From Phyllobacterium endophyticum (GTDB lineage: Bacteria; Pseudomonadota; Alphaproteobacteria; Rhizobiales; Rhizobiaceae), in assembly GCF_003010935.1 (NCBI RefSeq), contig NZ_PGGN01000002.1, positions 496,001 to 560,000 of the forward strand: a DNA stretch of 64,000 nucleotides, given 5' to 3'. A program made the position numbers and the translations under genes. Positions within the stretch are counted from its first letter, which is position 1; the number at the start of each line of letters is the position of its first letter. Positions 10,131 to 19,138 of this stretch are shown in pieces. The notes below the pieces were generated by a model. The model did no database searches. It had not been told where the DNA came from and saw only the letters and a list, made by a program, of their open reading frames with translations.

Positions 10131-10262
10131 ACGAAAATTCGCCATGGAGGGGCTGCAAATGGCGGTTTTCTGCGCTCCGGTGCTCACGTACCAAAACGTA
10201 CGCTGCGCTCCGGTGCTCGAAAACCACCATTTTCGCCACCCCCTGGCGGATTTTGGTTCGGG
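10128..10262. repeat. Palindromic repeat family B, copy 1
   Basis: A near-complete palindrome between the EamA gene and pccA. The outer arms begin at the EamA stop codon (GAACGAAAATTCGCCATGG, answered near 10240-10262). Inside are the family core elements: GCAAATGG...TTTTC, CCGGTGCTCACGTAC, CGTACGCTGCGCTCCGG and CGAAAACCACCATTTTCG. Six further copies lie between 55.5 and 63.5 kb. Confidence 0.8.
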
Positions 10263-10350
10263 CTCTGGCGAGCCTGCGTATAACTGACAAGAAGCAGTTG
10301 AGTAGAACGAAGTTTGGCAATAGAAACAAAGACCTGTTGGGAGGTTTGCT

Positions 10351-12363
10351 TTGTTCAAAAAGATACTGATTGCCAACCGTGGCGAGATTGCCTGCCGCGT
10401 CATCAAAACTGCGCGCAAGATGGGAATTGCCACCGTTGCGGTTTATTCCGATGCGGATCGCGATGCGGTGCATGTGGAGATGGCCGACGAGGCCGTGCAT
10501 ATCGGGCCGGCTGCTGCGGCCGAAAGCTATCTCGTGGCCGACCGGATCATCGCCGCGTGCAAGGAGACCGGCGCCGAGGCCGTTCATCCAGGCTATGGAT
10601 TTCTTTCCGAACGTGCATCCTTCTGCGAAGCGCTGGAAAAGCAGGGGATCATCTTCATCGGGCCAAAGCCCAAGGCGATCATCGCCATGGGCGACAAGAT
10701 CGAATCGAAGAAATTCGCCAATGCGGCCAAGGTGAGCACGGTCCCGGGCTTTCTCGACGTCATCACCGACCCGGCCCATGCGGAGCGGATCGCCGGCGAA
10801 ATCGGCTATCCCGTGATGATCAAGGCTTCCGCCGGTGGCGGCGGCAAAGGAATGCGCATCGCCTGGAACGAATCGGAGGTGCGTGACGGTTTCGAACGCG
10901 CCACGTCCGAAGCGCGCAATTCCTTTGGCGACGAGCGGGTCTTCATCGAGAAATTCATCGTCGACCCGCGCCATATCGAGATTCAGGTGCTGGCCGACAG
11001 CTTTGGTAGCTGCATTTATCTCGGCGAGCGCGAGTGTTCGGTGCAGCGGCGCAACCAGAAGGTGGTGGAAGAAGCGCCGTCACCCTTTCTCGACGAGGCG
11101 ACGCGCAGGGCAATGGGCGAGCAGGCTGTGGCGTTGGCGAAAGCGGTTGATTACCAGAGCGCCGGAACGGTCGAATTCATCGTCGACAAGGATCGGAACT
11201 TCTATTTTCTCGAGATGAACACGCGCCTGCAGGTGGAGCACCCGGTTACCGAACTGATCACCGGGATCGATCTGGTGGAACAGATGATCCTTATTGCGGC
11301 AGGCGAGAAGCTGGCGATCAGGCAGGCGGATGTGAAGCTGAACGGCTGGGCCATCGAAAGCCGGCTCTATGCGGAAGATCCGTATCGCAATTTCCTGCCA
11401 TCGATCGGACGGCTGACCCGCTATCGCCCTCCCGAGGAGGGTCCGGTCGGCAAGGCGATCATCCGCAACGACACCGGGGTGACCGAGGGCTCGGAAATCT
11501 CGATGTTCTACGATCCGATGGTCGCCAAGCTCTGTGCCTGGGCGCCGACACGGCCCGAAGCCATCGACGCCATGGCCGATGCGCTGGATGCATTAGTGGT
11601 GGACGGTATCGAACACAATTTACCGTTCCTCGCGGCGCTGATGCAGCATCCTCGCTGGCGGGAAGGGCGGCTTTCGACCGCCTTCATCGCCGAGGAATTC
11701 CCTGAGGGCTTTAAACCGGTTTCACCGACCGATGAGGATCGCGACGTTTTGGCGGCGATTGCCCTGGCTGCCGAACTGGTGCGCAAGGAGCGGCTCGATC
11801 GCTTGGGCGACAGGCTGCGCCCGCATACGGGCAAGGCGCGCACCGAATGGGAGGTGCGGATCAAAGACGATTATGTGCCGATCACGATCGCCGCATGTGC
11901 CGCCAGGCCGCCCGTGAAAATCGAGCTTTCGCTTCGGGGCGGCGATGTCGTCACTATTCGCAGCGACTGGCATCCGGGCGATGCCGTTTGGAGCGGCTAT
12001 GTCGACGACCGCGCGGTAAAGGCGCAGTTGCGCCCGGTTCTCAATGGTATGCGCATCGACTGGAAGGGCATGTCCATCATCGCGCACGCCATGCAGACCC
12101 ACGTGGCGGCGCTGGAAAAGCTGATGCCGGTGAAAATACCGCCGGATACGTCGAAGCTGCTGCTATGCCCGATGCCCGGTCTGATCGTCTCCATCAACGT
12201 GTCGGAGGGGCAGGAGGTCAAGGCTGGCGAGACACTGGCCATCGTCGAAGCGATGAAGATGGAGAATGTGCTGCGCGCCGACCGCGACCTGACGGTGTCG
12301 GCGATCAACGCCAGGCAGGGCGACAGCCTGGCTGTTGATGCGGTGATCATGGAGTTTATTTGA
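10351..12363 (+). CDS. pccA: Propionyl-CoA carboxylase biotin-containing alpha subunit
   Basis: A 670-residue acyl-CoA carboxylase alpha chain. The biotin carboxylase part (about 1-450) begins FKKILIANRGEIACRV and has the ATP-grasp Gly-rich loop (KASAGGGGKGM) and NTRLQVEHPVTE. A BT-type linker domain (about 480-600) follows, then the biotinyl domain with EAMKMEN, whose Lys carries biotin. It carboxylates propionyl-CoA to methylmalonyl-CoA with PccB, in the catabolism of odd-chain and branched-chain acids, including the propionyl-CoA made by the nearby bkd pathway. The start is a TTG at 10351 with GGGAGG five nt upstream. pccB is not in the window. Methylcrotonyl-CoA carboxylase alpha is the main alternative; length and the biotinyl domain favour PccA. 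Confidence 0.88.
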   Translation: MFKKILIANRGEIACRVIKTARKMGIATVAVYSDADRDAVHVEMADEAVHIGPAAAAESYLVADRIIAACKETGAEAVHPGYGFLSERASFCEALEKQGIIFIGPKPKAIIAMGDKIESKKFANAAKVSTVPGFLDVITDPAHAERIAGEIGYPVMIKASAGGGGKGMRIAWNESEVRDGFERATSEARNSFGDERVFIEKFIVDPRHIEIQVLADSFGSCIYLGERECSVQRRNQKVVEEAPSPFLDEATRRAMGEQAVALAKAVDYQSAGTVEFIVDKDRNFYFLEMNTRLQVEHPVTELITGIDLVEQMILIAAGEKLAIRQADVKLNGWAIESRLYAEDPYRNFLPSIGRLTRYRPPEEGPVGKAIIRNDTGVTEGSEISMFYDPMVAKLCAWAPTRPEAIDAMADALDALVVDGIEHNLPFLAALMQHPRWREGRLSTAFIAEEFPEGFKPVSPTDEDRDVLAAIALAAELVRKERLDRLGDRLRPHTGKARTEWEVRIKDDYVPITIAACAARPPVKIELSLRGGDVVTIRSDWHPGDAVWSGYVDDRAVKAQLRPVLNGMRIDWKGMSIIAHAMQTHVAALEKLMPVKIPPDTSKLLLCPMPGLIVSINVSEGQEVKAGETLAIVEAMKMENVLRADRDLTVSAINARQGDSLAVDAVIMEFI

Positions 12364-12379
12364 AAACGTTGATGCCGAT

Positions 12380-12555
12380 TATCTCCCCCTTGTGGGGGAG
12401 AAAGCGATTTCAGCATCTTAGCCCTTTGCTAAGTGCTAGAAATCGCCAGAGAGGGGATTTGCCTCACTGAACTACCCCCTCACTTGGATTTTCCAAGGAT
12501 TTAGCAGAGAGGCTAAATCCAGGAAAATCCTTTCTCTCCCACAAGGGGAGAGATA
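12380..12555. repeat. Palindromic repeat family A, copy 2
   Basis: A 176-bp copy with cleaner terminal inverted repeats than copy 1 (TATCTCCCCCTTGTGGGGGAG against its complement at 12532-12555). Both internal hairpins are kept. It starts 16 nt after the pccA stop and ends 20 nt before the end of lipB, so it occupies the convergent gap and could terminate transcription from both sides. Confidence 0.85.
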
Positions 12556-12575
12556 GACGGCATTCCGTGTCACAA

Positions 12576-13292
12576 CTAACGCTCCACTGGCCCGAACACA
12601 TCGCCGAACGCATCGAGCAGAGCCTGATCGAGGTCGTGCATATCCACCGGCAGGCCGAGATCGACAAGGCTGGTGACGCCATGGCCGCGCACGCCGCAGG
12701 GAACTATGCCGTCGAAATGCGCAAGCTCCGGTTCGACATTGATCGAGATGCCGTGAAAGCTGACCCACTTGCGCAGGCGGATGCCGATGGCGGCGATCTT
12801 GTCCTCGGCGGGCGAGCCATCGGGCAGGGCGGGCCGCTCCGGTCGCATCACCCAGACGCCGACGCGATCCTCGCGCCGCTCGCCCCTGACATTGAACGCG
12901 GCGAGGGTGGCGATGATCCACTGTTCGAGCGCGGTGACGAAGGCGCGGATATCCTCGCGGCGCCGCTTCAGATCGAGCATGACATAAGCAACGCGCTGGC
13001 CGGGACCATGATAGGTATATTCGCCGCCGCGCCCGGTGGCGTAGACCGGGAACCGGTCGGCAGCCAGGAGATCACCCGCCTTGGCGCTGGTGCCGGCCGT
13101 ATAGAGCGGCGGATGCTCGACGAGCCAGACGAGTTCGCGCGCCGCGCCATCCCGGATCGCCGCAACGCGGCTCTCCATGAAGGCGAGCGCATCGTCATAA
13201 TCGGTGAGGCCATCGGCAATCAGCCACTCCACCGGGGACGATCCATCCGTTGGCAAGAATGCGGGGACGAGATTGTCGCGGCTGGTCTTCAT
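12576..13292 (-). CDS. lipB: Octanoyl-[acyl-carrier-protein]:protein N-octanoyltransferase
   Basis: A protein of about 238 residues of the LipB family. It moves the octanoyl group from acyl carrier protein to the target lysine of lipoyl domains, the first step in making lipoate for E2 subunits such as BkdB at the left end of the window and for GcvH. Visible motifs are [12 protein letters not shown] with the conserved His, the catalytic Lys in [10 protein letters not shown], and the catalytic Cys in [14 protein letters not shown]. The start is placed at ATG 13292 (MKTSRDN), because the upstream extension is basic and low in conservation features. It is transcribed alone toward the convergent pccA. 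Confidence 0.92.
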   Translation of the reverse strand: MKTSRDNLVPAFLPTDGSSPVEWLIADGLTDYDDALAFMESRVAAIRDGAARELVWLVEHPPLYTAGTSAKAGDLLAADRFPVYATGRGGEYTYHGPGQRVAYVMLDLKRRREDIRAFVTALEQWIIATLAAFNVRGERREDRVGVWVMRPERPALPDGSPAEDKIAAIGIRLRKWVSFHGISINVEPELAHFDGIVPCGVRGHGVTSLVDLGLPVDMHDLDQALLDAFGDVFGPVER

Positions 13293-13520
13293 GATGCGAG
13301 ATTCGTATCCGTTGCGGTTGCCTGCGCTGGAGATCTGGCAGGTCGAGACTGGGTGCGCGGGATATGGACCTTTTCTCAGGCGATTTCCAGTCGCATGGGA
13401 GTATGGGCGTGTTTTAAGCGCATCGGCGAAAAACAATCGCGATAGTCGACGATAGGGCTTGTTTAGCTGAAACCTATTTGCTACTAGCGCCAAGCCGACA
13501 TGTTCGGCTTCTACCACAGT

Positions 13521-13605
13521 GCGGTCGTGGCGGAATTGGTAGACGCGCAGCGTTGAGGTCGCTGTGTCGCAAGACGTGGAAGTTCGAGTCTTCTCGACCG
13601 CACCA
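13521..13605 (+). tRNA. tRNA-Leu (anticodon GAG)
   Basis: An 85-nt class II tRNA. The acceptor stem GCGGTCG (13521-13527) pairs with CGACCGC (13595-13601) and is followed by an encoded ACCA. The D arm carries AATTGGTAGAC. The anticodon stem CAGCG/CGCTG frames the loop TTGAGGT with anticodon GAG, which reads CUC and CUU leucine codons. A long variable arm (about GTCGCAAGACG) is typical of tRNA-Leu. The T arm has GTTCGAGTC. It lies at the left border of an AT-rich gene block. Confidence 0.95.
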
Positions 13606-13635
13606 TTCTCACTTTGAATGTGATGAGTTATTGCA

Positions 13636-13662
13636 AAAATGGCGGCCTCGTGCCGCCATTTT
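13636..13662 (+). terminator. Intrinsic terminator-like hairpin after tRNA-Leu
   Basis: A perfect 11-bp stem, AAAATGGCGGC paired with GCCGCCATTTT, loop CTCGT, 30 nt after the tRNA. The T run lies within the stem. The symmetric layout could also terminate the minus-strand GtrII-like gene that converges from the right. Confidence 0.75.
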
Positions 13663-13770
13663 GCGATGACATATCGGCTAAGGGAGTAGCACTGCCCGGC
13701 TCACGCTGGCAACACAACGGCATGATAGAACTCCTTCCGCCCAAGTGCTTGTCGCCCAGAAAGCAATAGA

Positions 13771-15189
13771 CTAATTGTCAGACACCTCGTTCAGGCGGAT
13801 TACCCCTACTTTTCCTGTAGTGCCTATCCATTGATAGGATCCTCGCGGCGAAATTCCCTCCATCGCTAATGTCGAGGATATGCGTGAGCATTCCACGCTC
13901 GGGACGCGACAATCGACGAAGCGTCGTACCCCTGTCGATAGTACAATTGGGTGCAGGTAGACTGGTGAGTTTACTGAGCCTGCCTCCGCAGAAGAAGGAT
14001 TGAGTTTCCCAAAAACTGCAACCGAATCGAAATTGGGAGATGATTCGTCGAGCAGAGATTTTAATTTAAGAGCGGCAAAATCGACCCGCTCGTGATGATC
14101 GATGAAATAGTTATATGCATAAGTAGCTTGGTTCCATGACGCCGCTGTAACCAGCACACAAGTCGCTGAAAGGATATGCTTGGATTTTCCTGTGTAGACA
14201 AACAATAGTAAAATTATCGATGTCGAGAGGGCTACCAAACTGCGAGTCTGGATAACGGGCGCAAGCGGTACAGAAAAAACAAAGAAACTTATCGCCGAAA
14301 GTACCAGAAGAAACCTGTCTTCTCTCACTCCTCGTGATAAAATGTCGGTCGCTAAAAATGCGCAGAGAACAACTAATGCGGCCAAGAGAGCCACGGTGTG
14401 CCCCCCAGACATTATATTTAAGATGTTACGAGTATTATCATAAAGTGATATGAGAGCGTATTTGATGTTCCTAAGCAGATCAGCAAATTCAGAAATTGGA
14501 TGCGCCATCCTCCAGTCTGCGACAGTCAGGCCAATCTGACCTGCCAAAATATATACCCATAGCAATGATACCATCAATCCGAGTACCGAGCCACCTGCGA
14601 ATAACAGGCAGTGATATGCCAATCCTCGTATGGACAAAGGGCGGTCCGAACCGAAGAATATAAGCGGTGTCAGAAAATAAAAATGTTGCGGAAGTCCAAA
14701 AAAGATAAGACCCGCTAGCAAATAGATCAAGACAACTGATTTGAATTGGTCATAAATTTTTAGGAGGACAAGCAAGGCGATAGGTTCAAGCAAATGTACG
14801 GTAGGCCAAAGGCTGCCTTCCACAACCGTTGGGTTGGATACGATCAGTACTGCGATCGCGCAGCTTATCGCCGGCGGGCATGATCGTCGTGAAAGCCAGT
14901 AGGCCGCTGTCCAGATCAATGATACGAATACAATCGACGTTAAGGGGGGCGGTAACTGACGAAGAGCATCGTGGAGAAGGAAGTTGATCCATCTCCCTTC
15001 TTCGACAAGCTTAAATTTTACGTTGTCATAGTATATAACCTCATCGTGGCCGAAAACTATCAACTGTGGTAACATGTGGTAAGTTATTGCTAAACAAAAG
15101 AAAGATACTGCAGCGAGCGCGTTGTTTAGATTGGGCGATGTGAATTGATCATTCGTTTGGGTCGCATCATCTATATTAAAGAAATTCAT
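13771..15189 (-). CDS. Polytopic membrane protein, GtrII-like glucosyltransferase family
   Basis: A membrane protein of about 472 residues with some ten or more hydrophobic helices. An early extramembrane loop (FGHDEVIYYDN...EEGRW) resembles the acidic loop of GtrII-type glucosyltransferases, which add glucosyl side groups to O-antigen from a lipid-linked donor in the periplasm. The C-terminal third (about 390-470) is soluble. The start is taken at ATG 15189 (MNFFNIDD), with AAGGGG a few nt upstream; a longer start at 15270 has no good ribosome site. The gene is AT-rich compared with the surroundings. Family assignment is tentative; a generic GT-C-fold glycosyltransferase is the wider alternative. 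Confidence 0.65.
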   Translation of the reverse strand: MNFFNIDDATQTNDQFTSPNLNNALAAVSFFCLAITYHMLPQLIVFGHDEVIYYDNVKFKLVEEGRWINFLLHDALRQLPPPLTSIVFVSLIWTAAYWLSRRSCPPAISCAIAVLIVSNPTVVEGSLWPTVHLLEPIALLVLLKIYDQFKSVVLIYLLAGLIFFGLPQHFYFLTPLIFFGSDRPLSIRGLAYHCLLFAGGSVLGLMVSLLWVYILAGQIGLTVADWRMAHPISEFADLLRNIKYALISLYDNTRNILNIMSGGHTVALLAALVVLCAFLATDILSRGVREDRFLLVLSAISFFVFSVPLAPVIQTRSLVALSTSIILLLFVYTGKSKHILSATCVLVTAASWNQATYAYNYFIDHHERVDFAALKLKSLLDESSPNFDSVAVFGKLNPSSAEAGSVNSPVYLHPIVLSTGVRRFVDCRVPSVECSRISSTLAMEGISPRGSYQWIGTTGKVGVIRLNEVSDN

Positions 15190-15358
15190 TTCCGCCCCTT
15201 GGCGCTCAACGTTTACGTGAATGCCTAGAACTTGGCATGTGCAATAATGTGATTTCTCAAGTGATCCCAACCGTAGGGGTTCGAATGAAGTTTCGCTCTT
15301 TACTTCACATAAATTATTCCCGCGACTGTGACGTGGTGCGAGCTCGCAAGCAGGTAAT

Positions 15359-18091
15359 TTATGCCGAGACTTCTAGTTGGCGTGAGGTGGCTTGAGGTGA
15401 AACCAATCCATTGTTTTCCGCGTCTATTCTTCTCCGAGTGCGAAAATCCCTCACTTTTTCTGCCAGCAACCTCTCACTTTTGGAGATCATCTCTCTCATA
15501 TCGCGATTATGAACGGGCCATATAGATGAAGCAAAATTCTCATGGTGACCAACAAGGAATGGGAGGGTAGTCACTGTTGTTAGATCGGACTTCTCCAGAT
15601 ACCGGTCTATTGAATTATTCATAATATTCCGATCGCTGTCTTCCCAACGCGAAATCAACTCTAGGGTCTTGCGGTTATAGATGTTGAAAACCATGCTGAC
15701 CATTTTGTCCAAAACGACGTATGTCACACCATCGTTGTCGATGACGTCCAGAATGTGTGCGTTGGCGTGAAGGTCTGAAATAAAGCCCGAAAAAACATCC
15801 CATGCTCCAGAATTCTCGTCCAGGAACCGGGTTATCTTTGCCATTTTTTCATCATGGTCTACATAGAACTCAGCATCATCTTCGTAGATCACGACTTGAT
15901 CCATTCTCGATCTGAGGACTTGGGTCGCGAGATATTTGTAGCTGTATGCCGCACCGATCCAACCGGGTCGTTTTCGCACCCCGTCAAAAATCACCACATC
16001 GTCTCGCTTTTGACTTTGAAAATATTGCCGACGTTCGACAGTTTCCGGCAGACTAAGCGCGATCTTGGCGCCAGTAGACTTAAAACTCATGGTGAGTGTT
16101 TCAAACGTCTTGTAATCGATTATGCCCACTCCATACGTCGCGCGGAACAGCATGAATTCAAACTGATTGTTTGAGTCTGTCAATTTGCTGGAAAATTCCA
16201 ATTGAGGGCGCTGGAGTTCTTTGGCGACAGCCTGAACCATCGCATCCATGTTGCCGATCGGCACAAAAGAGACCAGTGTCTGAAGTGAACCATGATCGTC
16301 TTGATCGGATCCCACCTCCGAAATAACTCTGGCGCCGAGCGACAGACATTCGTAAATACGAGTCGTCTCCAGCAGTGCGCCCTCGTAGTAGTGGATATTT
16401 ACGATAACTTTGGCGCCTCGAATTGCCCGGTACAGGCTCGCCCCAAACATATTTCCGACTATTCTGACTTTAAACTTCTGTTGAAGCGCGGAGAGCATAA
16501 GACGGCGACGTTCACTATTAACATCTCCATAAAAAAGGACGTCACATTGTTCGTCCGCAGCAATTTCCTCCCACTTTTCAGAGGATATCAACCAATTGCC
16601 ATAGTCTGGGAAAGCTCCAACGGGAACATAATATGTCAAGGGATAAGCAATATTCTTCGTGGCCAGAAACTCAAGATTCTTCGATGAGTAGTCAAACACA
16701 CAAAGTGAATTTTCGAGGAGACTTAAATACTCGGGCGTGAACCATCTGGAACTTACGGATTGTTCCATTTGTACAGCAATCCTCTTCTCCTGCGGAGGCT
16801 GGGTGCTGAACATCTGAGGGCAAATAACTATATAGAAATCACTCTCGAACTCCTGTGGCATCGAATTGGTGATTGAGACGATTATGTTCGCGCGCCGGAG
16901 GGCTTTCGTCATCAAATGCGCCACGTACATTGTATGTTCAGTTGCTATAATCATGATATGGGTTGCCGCCGCCAACCGCGGCGTTGAGACGATCCTGTCT
17001 CGCTCGACCTGCCAATGGCGAACGGCGTTCCCGGGTATCGGCGGTTTAGCGGCACGCACTCTCAGTCGTTGCCGCAGCGATTCAAGGTCTCCTGTGGCTA
17101 GTAAGCGCACCGCCGTCTTGAACTTTCGCAAATACGTCCCGACTGTGCGAACAGGTTTTGTAATTTTCCAGCTTGTAGATGATCGTACCGAAGCCAATTC
17201 TTGAACAACTGCCTCGGCTGCATAGGCTTTAGCGCTGTATTCTCGTACTTCAAACTCTTTTTGTACAAGGCGCTTCTTTAGTTGATTAATCTGCTCACGA
17301 CTTTCCCGCAAGGTGTTTTCAAATTCTATCTCGTTCGAGTCGATTTGCTTTTGAAGCTCTAGCTCGCGCGCTACCGAGGTGTGGGCATTCTGTTCAGCGA
17401 CAGCTCGCCATTCTAGTGAAGCGCCAACAGCAGTGAAGAATCGGTGCGCTTCACGCCAGTTTGGATTAGAATCCTTATGGTCAGCTAGCTCGACTAGTTC
17501 GTTGGGGCATTTCTCTCCAACCAGAAGAACGCCAAGTCCATTACTGTGATTAAATCGAAACGACTTATAATTTTTCGAGACTTCGTCCCACAACCTATGG
17601 ACACCAAAAGATCCCTGATAGACATCCGTGTCGTGAAACATAACGACCCCACGATTGCTCATCGCAGGCAGCCAGTTCTCGAAGTCATGCTTGACTTCGT
17701 CATATGTATGAAGTCCGTCTATATGCAGAAGGTCAATCGAGCCGTTCTGAAAGCGTGGCCTTGCTTCATCGAATGACATTTGAAGTAGCTGTGAGAAACT
17801 ACCGTAAAGTGGATCATGCTTTTTCTTAAGTTCAAGGAATATTTCATTGCCATAGTAACCGCTATGCTCGTCGCCCTTCCAAGTATCAACAGCGTATGCC
17901 CTGGTCGGTACGTTGTTGGCCAGAATAGATTGACAGAAATTCATATATGAGTTGCCACGGTAAGTACCCAACTCAACCAGGGATTGCGGCTTAAGGGAAT
18001 ATATTACCCAATGCGCGAAAGGAATGTGTCCGACCCAAGGTCCCGGTGTTGTAAAATGATCAGGACTAGCCAGTGCAGCTGCAAACTTCAT
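15359..18091 (-). CDS. Multidomain methyltransferase / coiled coil / double glycosyltransferase
   Basis: A 910-residue soluble protein with several parts. Residues about 30-195 are a class I SAM methyltransferase-like domain (LVELGTYRGNS, LLHIDGLHTYDEV, GVVMFHDTDVY), close to cephalosporin-hydroxylase/Methyltransf_24 proteins. Residues about 240-300 form a charged coiled coil, followed by SWKITKPVR (307-315). Residues about 375-640 look like a CgeB-type glycosyltransferase (RIYECLSLGARVISE). Residues about 665-850 resemble a glycosyltransferase family 25 domain with an acidic VIYEDDAEF motif. It probably assembles or modifies a surface glycan at the cytoplasmic membrane face. The gene is AT-rich and divergent from another methyltransferase gene. 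Domain names rest on motif recognition only. Confidence 0.7.
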   Translation of the reverse strand: MKFAAALASPDHFTTPGPWVGHIPFAHWVIYSLKPQSLVELGTYRGNSYMNFCQSILANNVPTRAYAVDTWKGDEHSGYYGNEIFLELKKKHDPLYGSFSQLLQMSFDEARPRFQNGSIDLLHIDGLHTYDEVKHDFENWLPAMSNRGVVMFHDTDVYQGSFGVHRLWDEVSKNYKSFRFNHSNGLGVLLVGEKCPNELVELADHKDSNPNWREAHRFFTAVGASLEWRAVAEQNAHTSVARELELQKQIDSNEIEFENTLRESREQINQLKKRLVQKEFEVREYSAKAYAAEAVVQELASVRSSTSWKITKPVRTVGTYLRKFKTAVRLLATGDLESLRQRLRVRAAKPPIPGNAVRHWQVERDRIVSTPRLAAATHIMIIATEHTMYVAHLMTKALRRANIIVSITNSMPQEFESDFYIVICPQMFSTQPPQEKRIAVQMEQSVSSRWFTPEYLSLLENSLCVFDYSSKNLEFLATKNIAYPLTYYVPVGAFPDYGNWLISSEKWEEIAADEQCDVLFYGDVNSERRRLMLSALQQKFKVRIVGNMFGASLYRAIRGAKVIVNIHYYEGALLETTRIYECLSLGARVISEVGSDQDDHGSLQTLVSFVPIGNMDAMVQAVAKELQRPQLEFSSKLTDSNNQFEFMLFRATYGVGIIDYKTFETLTMSFKSTGAKIALSLPETVERRQYFQSQKRDDVVIFDGVRKRPGWIGAAYSYKYLATQVLRSRMDQVVIYEDDAEFYVDHDEKMAKITRFLDENSGAWDVFSGFISDLHANAHILDVIDNDGVTYVVLDKMVSMVFNIYNRKTLELISRWEDSDRNIMNNSIDRYLEKSDLTTVTTLPFLVGHHENFASSIWPVHNRDMREMISKSERLLAEKVRDFRTRRRIDAENNGLVSPQATSRQLEVSA

Positions 18092-18349
18092 TTGAAAAAT
18101 CCATGTTTTTTAATTACTTTGTATAAAAAAATCGGTACAATATGGTTTCACTATCAAATACGGAGATTTTAGACCAGAGCGAATTGCGTCTTTTTTTCGA
18201 TGAAATTGACTTTTTAGACTGGAGATTGAAACTCCGGCAGTTTCAGATTGCTAGCATTTTAATACGAGCGATCCGGATCCGGTACAGCACTGCGCTGTGG
18301 CGGACACATACATTCTCGGACGCGTAAATTATCCCAAACGAAAGCAAAC

Positions 18350-19006
18350 ATGCACCCTTCTTCATATAACCAGATGGAAGCAGCCATCAACGAGCATCTT
18401 GGTAATATAACCCCTCTAAACATTCTCGATGTTGGTAGTTACGACGTCAACGGAAGTTATAAGCCAATATTTGCACGCATTGAGTGGAGTTATACCGGTT
18501 TTGACCAAACTGAAGGACCGAATGTCGATGTAGTTTCTACCGATCCACACAAGTTACCTTTCGACAACGATTCGTTCGATGCCGTCGTATCTGGCCAGGC
18601 ATTTGAGCACATGGAATACTTCTGGATCGCTATGCTCGAGATTGCGAGAGTTTTGAAACCGAACGGCAAAGCATTCATAATTGCTCCATCCAAAGGGTTC
18701 GAACATCGATATCCAATTGATTGTTGGCGGTTTTATCCTGACGGCTTCAGAACTTTGGGCAAGTGGAGCGGACTTACCGTTTTGGAAGTAAAGAGTGATC
18801 TTGCAGATCATGCGTCGATATGGGGTGATACGCTGGGTGTGTTCCACAAGCCCGCAGATTGGTCGCTGTTCGACACAGAGCTGTACGCGATTTCGGGTGC
18901 ACACGATGAGCGCCGCCGAGCTGAAATGATCCTCAATTCCAGGTCATGGAAAATAACGTCTCCGCTAAGGTCCATTGCCAAGGCGTTGGGGATTACGAGG
19001 TTATAA
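18350..19006 (+). CDS. Class I SAM-dependent methyltransferase (glycan-associated)
   Basis: A 218-residue methyltransferase. The SAM-binding glycine-rich motif appears as NILDVGSYDVNGSY (about residues 24-37), motif II-III as DPHKLPFDNDSFDAVVSGQAFEHM, and a post-motif as RVLKPNGKAFIIAPS. The C-terminal tail contains SRSWKITSPLRSI, nearly the same motif as in the divergent 910-residue protein (SWKITKPVR). Such tails recur in glycan-biosynthesis methyltransferases and glycosyltransferases. The likely role is methylation of a surface sugar. The gene is AT-rich and separated from its divergent neighbour by 258 bp that must hold both promoters. Confidence 0.8.
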   Translation: MHPSSYNQMEAAINEHLGNITPLNILDVGSYDVNGSYKPIFARIEWSYTGFDQTEGPNVDVVSTDPHKLPFDNDSFDAVVSGQAFEHMEYFWIAMLEIARVLKPNGKAFIIAPSKGFEHRYPIDCWRFYPDGFRTLGKWSGLTVLEVKSDLADHASIWGDTLGVFHKPADWSLFDTELYAISGAHDERRRAEMILNSRSWKITSPLRSIAKALGITRL

Positions 19007-19138
19007 GCGTTCGATGCTGCAAGTGTGTTCGGCGACGGCTCCGTACCAGAACACGTCGCGGGGGAGAAACTGCGGGCGCGGGGACAGAGGTAGGATCGTT
19101 CCAGACAGAGGGAATCTGGACAGAGGGAACCTGGTCCA

